Below, one piece after another: positions 1 to 5,433 of a DNA stretch of 6,199 nt (positions are counted from its first letter, which is position 1; every line of letters begins with the position of its first letter). The position numbers and the translations under genes were made by a program. The DNA comes from Actinomycetota bacterium (GTDB taxonomy: Bacteria > Actinomycetota > Acidimicrobiia > IMCC26256 > JACDBD01). The stretch lies in contig JACDBD010000233.1 of the NCBI GenBank assembly GCA_013695115.1, positions 1 to 6,199 of the forward strand. Reading direction: 5' to 3'. The notes below the pieces were generated by a model. The model was not told the DNA's origin and ran no database searches. It saw nothing but the letters and a program-made list of their open reading frames with translations.

Positions 1-177
1 GCCCAGGGCACGGATGGCCCGCTCGACCGCCCGCCGGGCCTGCAGCACCCGCTTCTCGTCGGCGGCCGCGTCGGCGTCGCCGTCGGCGGCATCGCGGAGC
101 CGGTCGTAGGCGAGGTCGCGCAGCGCCTCCTCGATGGCGCGCAGCTGCTCGACCAGTTCGCCACTGCGGTCGGTCAC
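1..177 (-). CDS. Small helical protein of unknown function, N-terminal part only (runs off the left edge)
   Basis: I do not recognise this protein. Reading the minus strand from a GTG at 177 gives an open frame of 59 codons that is still open at the window edge, so the C-terminus is missing. The product begins MTDRSGELVEQLRAIEEAL and is rich in Ala, Arg, Glu and Asp, with Leu/Ile/Ala at heptad-like spacing, so it looks alpha-helical and perhaps coiled-coil. No signal peptide, membrane segment or catalytic motif is visible. The GTG overlaps the TGA of glcF as GTGA, and a GAGG sits seven bases upstream, inside the glcF coding end. This junction mirrors the ATGA junction between glcE and glcF, which argues that the gene is real and co-translated with the glycolate oxidase genes. 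A role in that complex is only inference. The visible part could also be the N-terminus of a longer protein. Confidence 0.65.
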   Translation of the reverse strand, partial: MTDRSGELVEQLRAIEEALRDLAYDRLRDAADGDADAAADEKRVLQARRAVERAIRALG

Positions 178-1361
178 TCGAGCGCCTCGGCCAGCAGGTC
201 CGCCGGATGGCGCACGTCCAGCCCGGCGGCAGCGAGGTGCATCGCGCATCCCGGGTTGGCTGACGCCACCCGCGGCCGACCGTCGCCGGCGGCGCGCCGG
301 ATCGCCTCGACCTTCCGGTCCCGGATCTGGGTGGCGAGCGCGGGCTGGAGCGCGTTGTACGCGCCGCCCGCCCCGCAGCACAGCCCGTCATCGTCGGTCT
401 CGGCGAGCTCGTACGCCCGGCCCAGAACCTCGCGGACGGCCCCGTCGGCATGCTGCACGTGGCGCAGATGGCACGGGTCTTGGACGACCACGCGCCCGCC
501 GTCGGCGCGAACCGCAGGCGGGGGCTGTCGCGCGAGCCACTCGGAGAAGTCGCGGACTCGGGTGGCAAATGTGCGCGCCTCGTCGGTGTCGAGTAACCGG
601 CCGTAGTCCTTCATGGCCGCGGCGCAGCCGGCGCTGTCCACCACGACCGGCGCCGTGCCCGGCAGGGCGGCGATGACCCGGCGGGCGAGACGGCGCGCCT
701 CCTCTTCCCGCCCGGCGTGGACATGCAGGGCGCCGCAGCAGTCGGCGCCGCCGCGGGGGAGGCCCGGGCGTGCGCCGGTCGCGGCCATGACGCGGATCGC
801 GGCGCGGTGGGTGTCCCGCTGCCACGCGTCCATGACGCACCCGGTGAAGAGGTAGGCGTCGGGAGCGTCGCCGGCGGGCACGCGCAGCCGGCGGGCCAGC
901 GATCGCACGGAGAGGCGCGGCAATCCCAGTCGACGGGGAACGAGGTGCAGGCGCTGCGCGACCAGCAGCAACCAGGTCAGCGCGAGCAGCAGCCGGTGGC
1001 GGGGCAGCACCAGGCGGTACCCCAGCCACTCGGCAAGCCGGCGACGCCACCGCCGCTCGCTCCGCCGCTGTTCGTGGAGCACGCCGCGCGCCCCCTCCAT
1101 CAGATGGCCGAAGGGCACCGACGACGGGCAGGCGGCTTCGCAGCCCCGGCACTGCACGCACTCCTCCATGTAACGCTCGAAGGTGGCGTCGAGCGGCGCG
1201 TCGCCGAACTGGACCGCCTGCATGGCGGCGATGCGGCCCCGGGGCGACGCGGCCTCGAGCCCGGTGACGCGGTACGTCGGGCAGTGTGGAAGGCACAGCC
1301 CGCAGGCGACGCAGGCGACCAGCTCGTTCTCGTCGAGCGTCAACACGCTCAGAAGGCTCAT
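174..1361 (-). CDS. glcF: Glycolate oxidase iron-sulfur subunit GlcF
   Basis: This 395-residue protein is the Fe-S electron-transfer subunit of the membrane-associated glycolate oxidase GlcDEF, which carries electrons from the flavin subunits toward the quinone pool. Two complete CxxCxxCxxxCP motifs for 4Fe-4S clusters are present, with cysteines at 17/20/23/27 and 68/71/74/78. They are followed by an Arg-rich region with a hydrophobic stretch (about 124-135, LLLALTWLLLVA) that could help membrane association. Two CCG domains follow: Cys175 with Cys208-Cys209-Gly and Cys246, then Cys297 with Cys328-Cys329-Gly and Cys372. All ligand-type cysteines are intact, and length and order match GlcF. 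The reading frame stays open well upstream of the start, but the ATG at 1361 is chosen because it overlaps the glcE stop (ATGA) and puts the first cluster at the usual distance from the N-terminus. There is no good Shine-Dalgarno, so translation is probably coupled to glcE. Related CCG proteins (LutA/LldE-like, GlpC) are less likely given the glcD-glcE context. Confidence 0.93.
   Translation of the reverse strand: MSLLSVLTLDENELVACVACGLCLPHCPTYRVTGLEAASPRGRIAAMQAVQFGDAPLDATFERYMEECVQCRGCEAACPSSVPFGHLMEGARGVLHEQRRSERRWRRRLAEWLGYRLVLPRHRLLLALTWLLLVAQRLHLVPRRLGLPRLSVRSLARRLRVPAGDAPDAYLFTGCVMDAWQRDTHRAAIRVMAATGARPGLPRGGADCCGALHVHAGREEEARRLARRVIAALPGTAPVVVDSAGCAAAMKDYGRLLDTDEARTFATRVRDFSEWLARQPPPAVRADGGRVVVQDPCHLRHVQHADGAVREVLGRAYELAETDDDGLCCGAGGAYNALQPALATQIRDRKVEAIRRAAGDGRPRVASANPGCAMHLAAAGLDVRHPADLLAEALE
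185..188 (-). promoter_or_regulatory. Shine-Dalgarno-like GAGG for the downstream partial gene
   Basis: On the minus strand GAGG lies seven bases before the GTG at 177, within the last codons of glcF. It is the clearest ribosome binding site among the operon junctions here and it decides the GTG start of the partial gene. The match is short, so chance in GC-rich coding sequence is possible. Confidence 0.4.
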
Positions 1362-2368
1362 ACGGGGAGGCGACCCGGTGAGAGCTTGCCGGCGGGGTCG
1401 AACGCGGTCTTGATGCGCGCCATCAGCTGCCGATTGGGCAATCCCGCGCCGAAGCCGTCGATCCCGTCGCCCTGCTCGCGCAACAACCACCCGCCGGCGG
1501 CCTCGGCGGCCTGACGCGCCTGCGCGAGGGGCGCCGGTCTGTCGGCGCCAACGTGCACGGTGCCGACACCGATCTCCGCGACCCAGCGGAGCCCGTCGAC
1601 GCCGCCCAGCTCGTCGGCGAGCGCGCACAGACGGCCCGGTCGCACCGAGATCCGGCCGCGGTGGGGGCCGTCCGGCCACGCCGGTCCCCGGTCACCGGGC
1701 GTCAACCCCCCGGCGTGCAGCTCGGCGGCGACATCGTCGGGGTCGCCTTCGAGCAGCCCCCGGGTGTCGCCACCGTCCCAGGCGATGCACGACGGCCGGA
1801 AGCACCGGCGCCGCACCTCGAAGGGGTCACCCGAAGTCCCCGCCCAGGTCACGTGGCGCGGGCGCGGCTGGCACCGCAGCGTCACCTGCACGATGACCCC
1901 GATGGTCCCGAGCGAGCCCACCAGCAGGCGGGGCAGGTCGTAGCCGGTCACGTTCTTCACCGTCGGCCCGCCGCCCTTCACCACCCGGCCGTCGCCGGTG
2001 ACGAACCGCACCTCCAGCAACCGGTCGCGCAACGAGCCGTAGCGCAGACGGCGGTAGCCCGAGAGCCCCGACGCGAGCGTGCCGCCGACCGTCGCCGCCG
2101 CCGGGTCGCGGGGATCGAGCACGCACTCCTGCCCGCCGTCCTCGAGAGTCGCGGCGAGGTCGGCGACGGTCGTGCCCGCCCCCGCAGTCACAGTCAGCTC
2201 GGCGGGGTCGTAGGAGACGACACCGGCCGGGGCTCGCACCTCGACACCGATCGGTGCCGGCCCCCCGACGTCCCAGTGGGTGCGACCCCCGACCGGCACC
2301 ACCGTCTCGGCAGCCGCGATCCGGTCGCGCAGCTCTTCGAGGTCCGGGAGGGTGGCAGCGGTCGTCAC
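1358..2368 (-). CDS. glcE: Glycolate oxidase FAD-binding subunit GlcE
   Basis: This 336-residue protein resembles GlcE, the second flavoprotein-type subunit of glycolate oxidase, which shares the FAD_binding_4 fold with GlcD and is needed for activity in Escherichia coli. Visible family features in order are PVGGRTHWDVGG (25-36), VVSYDPAELTVTAGAGTT (50-67), ATVGGTLASGLSGYRRLRYGS (about 92-112), PTVKNVTGYDLPRLLVGSLG (135-154) and a C-terminal FDPAGKLSPGRLPV. Its length is close to the roughly 350 residues of the E. coli subunit. The GTG at 2368 lies two bases after the glcD TAA stop and has a GGA core seven bases upstream; an alternative in-frame GTG at 2380 would add four residues and overlap glcD. 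The gene sits between glcD and glcF and overlaps glcF by four bases. The whole-family match is strong. The N-terminus is uncertain by a few residues. Confidence 0.9.
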   Translation of the reverse strand: MTTAATLPDLEELRDRIAAAETVVPVGGRTHWDVGGPAPIGVEVRAPAGVVSYDPAELTVTAGAGTTVADLAATLEDGGQECVLDPRDPAAATVGGTLASGLSGYRRLRYGSLRDRLLEVRFVTGDGRVVKGGGPTVKNVTGYDLPRLLVGSLGTIGVIVQVTLRCQPRPRHVTWAGTSGDPFEVRRRCFRPSCIAWDGGDTRGLLEGDPDDVAAELHAGGLTPGDRGPAWPDGPHRGRISVRPGRLCALADELGGVDGLRWVAEIGVGTVHVGADRPAPLAQARQAAEAAGGWLLREQGDGIDGFGAGLPNRQLMARIKTAFDPAGKLSPGRLPV

Positions 2369-2370
2369 GG

Positions 2371-3780
2371 TTAGATCCACGCGCCCGCGGGCACCCGCTG
2401 GAGCTCGCCGCACCGGCTCCCGCTCGGCAGGATCTTCTCCGGGTTGGCTCGCCCCGAAGGATCGAACGCGTCCCGCAGGCGCGCCTGGGCATCGAGATCG
2501 TCCGGAGTGAACACGAGTGGCATCGCGTCGCGCTTCTCGAGCCCGATGCCGTGCTCACCCGAGAGGACGCCGCCGGCGTCGACGCAGGCCCGCAGGATGG
2601 CATCGCCGGCCGCGTGCACACGCTCCCAGACCCCCGGCGTGCGCTGGTCGAACACGATGAGTGGGTGCAGGTTGCCGTCGCCGGCGTGGAACACGTTCAT
2701 CATGGTGAGGTCGTACTCGGCGGCGATGGCGTAGACCTGGCGCAGCACGTCGACGAGCTTCGTGCGCGGCACCACCGCGTCGTGCAGGTAGTAGTCGGGG
2801 GCGATGCGGGCGATGGCGCCGAACGCCGACTTGCGCCCCTTCCACAGGAGCGCGCGCTCGGCGTCGTCGGCCGCGACCCGGACGGTCCGGGCCCCGTGCT
2901 CGTGCCCGACCCGGCGGACCGCCTCGACCTGGGCCTCCACTCCCGCGGGGAGCCCGTCCAGCTCGACCAGCAGCACCGCGGCCGCGTCCCGGGGGTAACC
3001 CGCCCCGACGAAGTCCTCGACCGCCCGGGTGATCTCGGCGTCCATCATCTCGAGCGCCGCCGGCACGATCCCGGCGGCGATGATGCCGCTGACGGTGGCG
3101 GCGGCGGCCTCGATCGTCGAGAAGTCGAGCAGGAGGGTGCGCACCGCCGGCGGGTTCGGGGTCAGACGGACGGCGATCCGGCCCGAGACGCCCATCGTGC
3201 CTTCACTCCCGACGAAGCACCCCCGGAGGTCGTAGCCGGGCGCGTCGGGCTCGAGGCCACCGAGCATCGCGACCGAACCATCGGCGAGCACGACCTCGAC
3301 CGCCAGCACGTGGGCGGCGGTCACGCCGGCCGCGAGGCAGTGGGGGCCGCCGGCGTTGGTGGCGACGTTGCCGCCGATGGTGCAGGCCTGCTGGGAGGAC
3401 GGGTCGGGCGCGTAGTGGAGCCCGAGGTGGTGGACGGCCCGACTCAGATCGAGGTTGAGGACACCGGGCTCGACCCAGGCCACCCGCTCGTCGGCGTCGA
3501 CCTCGACGATCCGGTTGAGCCCGGTGGTGACGATCACCAGCGGATCACCAACGGGCGTCGCGCCGCCGGCGAGCCCGGTGCCGCTGCCGCGGGCGACGAA
3601 CGGCCGGTCGTGCCAGGCGGCAATGCCTACAGCCGCGGCGAGCTGGTCCACGGTGCCCGGGAAGCAGACCGCAGCCGCCTGTCCCCGGTCGACACCGGCG
3701 TCGCGCTGGTACAACGCGAGCTCCAGCGGCTCGGCGCGCGCTCGGTCCGGGCCGAGCGCGGCCCGCAGGTCGGCCAACAA
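2371..3780 (-). CDS. glcD: Glycolate oxidase FAD-linked catalytic subunit GlcD
   Basis: This is the catalytic flavoprotein of the GlcDEF complex, which oxidises glycolate to glyoxylate; relatives also oxidise D-lactate. At 469 residues it is slightly shorter than E. coli GlcD (about 499) because of a shorter N-terminus. The FAD_binding_4 domain shows RGSGTGLAGGA (64-74), YAPDPSS (123-129), CTIGGNVATNAGGPHC (133-148) and GSEGTMGV (191-198). The FAD-oxidase C-terminal domain shows PDYY (328-331), NVFHAGDGNLHPLI (362-375) with the metal-type histidines 365 and 372, and SGEHGIGLEK (407-416). The C-terminus also carries the family's RCGEL motif. No in-frame ATG or GTG exists between the upstream in-frame TAG and the homologous region. 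The start is therefore one of two tandem TTG codons at 3780 and 3777; the second has the better spacing from a GGGA. It is the first gene of the minus-strand operon, divergent from the gene at 3840. The three-gene set favours glycolate over lactate, but substrate is inferred. Confidence 0.94.
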   Translation of the reverse strand: MLADLRAALGPDRARAEPLELALYQRDAGVDRGQAAAVCFPGTVDQLAAAVGIAAWHDRPFVARGSGTGLAGGATPVGDPLVIVTTGLNRIVEVDADERVAWVEPGVLNLDLSRAVHHLGLHYAPDPSSQQACTIGGNVATNAGGPHCLAAGVTAAHVLAVEVVLADGSVAMLGGLEPDAPGYDLRGCFVGSEGTMGVSGRIAVRLTPNPPAVRTLLLDFSTIEAAAATVSGIIAAGIVPAALEMMDAEITRAVEDFVGAGYPRDAAAVLLVELDGLPAGVEAQVEAVRRVGHEHGARTVRVAADDAERALLWKGRKSAFGAIARIAPDYYLHDAVVPRTKLVDVLRQVYAIAAEYDLTMMNVFHAGDGNLHPLIVFDQRTPGVWERVHAAGDAILRACVDAGGVLSGEHGIGLEKRDAMPLVFTPDDLDAQARLRDAFDPSGRANPEKILPSGSRCGELQRVPAGAWI

Positions 3781-3791
3781 CTTCCCGGTGG

Positions 3792-3802
3792 CATCGTCGA
3801 TG
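3792..3802. repeat. 11-base palindrome (CATCG-T-CGATG) in the divergent intergenic region
   Basis: CATCG at 3792-3796 and CGATG at 3798-3802 form a perfect inverted repeat around one central base. It lies between the candidate minus-strand -10 and the TTG start of glcD, so a bound dimeric regulator could control the glycolate oxidase operon from here. The repeat is short and CG-rich, so chance is a real possibility. No known operator consensus was recognised. Confidence 0.3.
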
Positions 3803-3807
3803 AACGA

Positions 3808-3813
3808 AGCCTA
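3808..3813 (-). promoter_or_regulatory. Candidate -10 element (TAGGCT) for the glcDEF operon
   Basis: On the minus strand TAGGCT fits the actinobacterial TANNNT -10 pattern. Transcription starting about seven bases downstream, near 3801-3800, would give a leader of about 20 bases before the tandem TTG starts of glcD. No convincing -35 was found. The TAG in this hexamer is also the in-frame stop that limits upstream extension of glcD. The assignment rests on one short motif. Confidence 0.3.
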
Positions 3814-3826
3814 GGACCGACCCCAC

Positions 3827-3832
3827 TACGCT
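3827..3832 (+). promoter_or_regulatory. Candidate -10 element (TACGCT) for leaderless transcription of the gene at 3840
   Basis: TACGCT matches TANNNT and ends exactly seven bases before the ATG at 3840, the spacing that places the first transcribed base on the A of the start codon. No Shine-Dalgarno is present before this ATG, which agrees with a leaderless mRNA, a common arrangement in actinobacteria. The -35 region (around 3804-3809) shows no good match to TTGACA. The placement is suggestive but unproven. Confidence 0.45.
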
Positions 3833-3839
3833 GCGTTCC

Positions 3840-4670
3840 ATGGCGCGTAAGGGTCCCCGGGCGAACGGCAAACGGAACGGTGTCGGCCCGACCCGCGAGT
3901 GGGTGAGCTTCGATGACCCCAAGGAAGACGGCCGCCGCTGGCAGATCGACGTCACGTTCCTCACTTCGTCGTGGCAGTGCATCTTCGGCGACGGCTGCCA
4001 GGGCGTGCTCACCGAGCCCGCGCCCGAGATGGTCCAGGGATGTTGCTCGTACGGCGCGCACTTCTCCAACCGCAAGGACCGCGATCGTGTCGTGCGCGCC
4101 GCTCGCCAGCTCACCGACGACGAGTGGCAGTTCGCCAAGAGCGGCCGCAAGAAAGGCGTCTACGCCAAGTCGGGCAAGGACGAGGACGGCAAGCAGGAGT
4201 GGCGGACTCGTCTCGTCGACGACGCGTGCGTGTTCCTCAACCGCCCCGGGTTTCCCGCCGGCGCGGGCTGCGCGCTGCACGTCCACGCCATGCGCTCCGG
4301 CGAGCACCACAGCGACCTCAAGCCCGAAGTGTGCTGGCAGCTTCCGTTGCGGTGCGTCGACGAGGAGCAGGAGGACGGCACCGTCGTCTCGACCTTGTCG
4401 GAGTTCGGGCGTGATGGTTGGGGCGAGGGCGGCGAGGACTTCGCGTGGTGGTGCACGGAGGCACCCGAGGCGTTCACGGGCTCGGACCCCGTGTACAAGA
4501 GCCTGGCCGAGGAGCTGCGCAAGATGATGGGGACGGAGCTCTACGAGCGGGTCGCGCGATACCTCGACGGCCGGGGACGTTCGCAACCGCCGCCGGTGAC
4601 GCACCCCTCCGAGGTCCCGGTCCGCTTCACCGGACGTCGCGGCACGGCGCGCCTGTCGACCCGGGGCTGA
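3840..4670 (+). CDS. Uncharacterised cysteine-cluster protein (YkgJ/DUF3109-like cysteine spacing)
   Basis: This 276-residue soluble protein has no signal peptide or membrane segment. After a basic N-terminus the conserved-looking core begins near RWQIDVTFLTSSW (33-45). It has nine cysteines: 47, 53, the pair 68-69 in GCCSYGAHF, 130 in ACVFLN, 144 in GCALHVHAM, 165 in PEVCWQLPL, 172 and 205. The order of early cysteines, a CC pair, CxFL, GC-[AS]-[IL] and a final Pro-x-x-Cys-x-x-x-Pro recalls the YkgJ/DUF3109 cysteine-cluster proteins, which are thought to bind a metal or Fe-S centre. Histidines at 74, 147, 149, 156 and 157 lie nearby. The last 30 residues are basic, Pro-rich and probably disordered. 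The ATG at 3840 is supported by the leaderless promoter spacing. The TGA overlaps the start of the next gene (TGATG), so the two are probably made together. That it is a real gene is clear; the biochemical role is unknown, and metal binding is inference. Confidence 0.87.
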   Translation: MARKGPRANGKRNGVGPTREWVSFDDPKEDGRRWQIDVTFLTSSWQCIFGDGCQGVLTEPAPEMVQGCCSYGAHFSNRKDRDRVVRAARQLTDDEWQFAKSGRKKGVYAKSGKDEDGKQEWRTRLVDDACVFLNRPGFPAGAGCALHVHAMRSGEHHSDLKPEVCWQLPLRCVDEEQEDGTVVSTLSEFGRDGWGEGGEDFAWWCTEAPEAFTGSDPVYKSLAEELRKMMGTELYERVARYLDGRGRSQPPPVTHPSEVPVRFTGRRGTARLSTRG

Positions 4671-5425
4671 TGCCCGACGACTACGCCGCGCTGCTCGCTG
4701 ACCTCGAGGCTGAGCAGCTCGACACCCAAGCGGTGCTGCGCGACATCGAGGTCGACGAATGGTTCCGGGCCACGCCGGCCAAGGGATGGGACGTGCGCGA
4801 CACGATCGCGCACCTCGCCGACACCGACGAGATCGCGGTCGACACCTGCACCGAGGGGGCGCGCCCGCTCAACGACTTCGCCACCACCCTCGCCTCGCCG
4901 GAGGACGTCACGCTCTGGGGAGTGCTGCGGGGTCGGCGCCGCCGCGGCACGGACGTGCTGGCGTGGTGGGAGGAGACGTCGGCGGTCGAGCGCGACACGC
5001 TCGCCCACCTCGACCCGGCGACGCGGGTGCCGTGGGGCCTCGGCATGCGCCCCAACTCGTTCGTGACCGCCCGATTGATGGAGGCGTGGGCCCACTCCCT
5101 CGACGTGCACACCGCGCTGGGCGTGGCAAAGCCCGCCCGCGATCGGCTCCGCCACGTCGCCTGGCTCGGCTACCGGGCGTTGCCCTATGCGTTCTCGGTC
5201 GCGGGACGCGAGCGGCCACCGGGCGAGCTCCGGGTCGAGCTCTCGTTGCCGTCGGGTGACCACTGCGAGCTCGGGCCCGCCGACGCGCCCAATCTCGTCA
5301 CCGGGCCCGCCGACGAGTTCTGCCGGCTGTTCGTGCACCGCCTGACCCTGAGCGAAGCGACCGCGCTGCGAGCCGACGGCGACGGCGCCGTCGCGGCGTT
5401 GGAAGTCGCGCGGGCGTTCCTCTAG
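4670..5425 (+). CDS. DinB/maleylpyruvate-isomerase-like metal-binding protein (TIGR03084-type)
   Basis: This 251-residue protein belongs to the DinB-like four-helix superfamily near mycothiol-dependent maleylpyruvate isomerase, and most resembles the TIGR03084 metal-binding family of actinobacteria. The N-terminal helix (LLADLEAEQLDTQAVL) is followed by KGWDVRDTIAHLADTDEIA with His48, and by RLMEAWAHSLDVHTALG with Glu138 and His142. His plus Glu-x3-His matches the zinc ligands known from the Corynebacterium glutamicum isomerase (His52, Glu144, His148), so the metal site looks intact. The C-terminal part (about 160-251) is a separate alpha/beta domain ending in an Arg/Ala-rich helix. The ATG at 4670 shares its A with the upstream TGA (TGATG), which fixes the start; an open frame continues upstream only as an out-of-frame reading of the previous gene. 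It may use a low-molecular-weight thiol such as mycothiol, but the substrate is unknown and isomerase activity should not be assumed. Confidence 0.86.
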   Translation: MPDDYAALLADLEAEQLDTQAVLRDIEVDEWFRATPAKGWDVRDTIAHLADTDEIAVDTCTEGARPLNDFATTLASPEDVTLWGVLRGRRRRGTDVLAWWEETSAVERDTLAHLDPATRVPWGLGMRPNSFVTARLMEAWAHSLDVHTALGVAKPARDRLRHVAWLGYRALPYAFSVAGRERPPGELRVELSLPSGDHCELGPADAPNLVTGPADEFCRLFVHRLTLSEATALRADGDGAVAALEVARAFL

Positions 5426-5433
5426 CCGGGCTA
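5423..5433. repeat. Short inverted repeat spanning both convergent stop codons
   Basis: TAGCC-G-GGCTA is a perfect five-base inverted repeat whose outer TAG triplets are the stop codons of the plus-strand gene (ending 5425) and the minus-strand dehydrogenase (ending 5431). Only five bases separate the stops. The loop would be too small without opening the inner pair and there is no T-run on either side, so it is a poor intrinsic terminator. The symmetry is partly forced by having TAG on both strands. Confidence 0.35.

Noticed and set aside
1361..1372. GGGGAGG sequence next to the glcF start as a ribosome binding site
   Set aside because: The purine run is on the plus strand; on the coding minus strand it reads CCTCCCC and cannot pair with the 16S anti-Shine-Dalgarno.
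717..1514. Plus-strand open frame opposite glcF
   Set aside because: It is antisense to the GlcF cysteine motifs, with a composition typical of a GC-driven mirror frame and no family resemblance.
1362..1679. Upstream extension of the glcF reading frame
   Set aside because: The extra sequence is Arg/Ala-rich, lies inside glcE in another frame, and has no counterpart in GlcF. The ATGA overlap gives a natural start at 1361.
2254..3906. Long plus-strand open frame (550 codons) opposite glcD
   Set aside because: It is antisense to a clear glcD with all family motifs. Its translation is low-complexity, rich in Arg, Gly, Asp and Pro with no recognisable domain, as expected of a mirror frame in very GC-rich DNA.
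3627..4604. Minus-strand open frame opposite the cysteine-cluster gene
   Set aside because: It overlaps the start of glcD out of frame and crosses the promoter region; the plus-strand protein has ordered cysteine motifs that a mirror frame would not produce.
5426..5430. Intrinsic bidirectional terminator between the convergent genes
   Set aside because: The stem is only four to five pairs with a tiny loop and there is no T-run on either strand.
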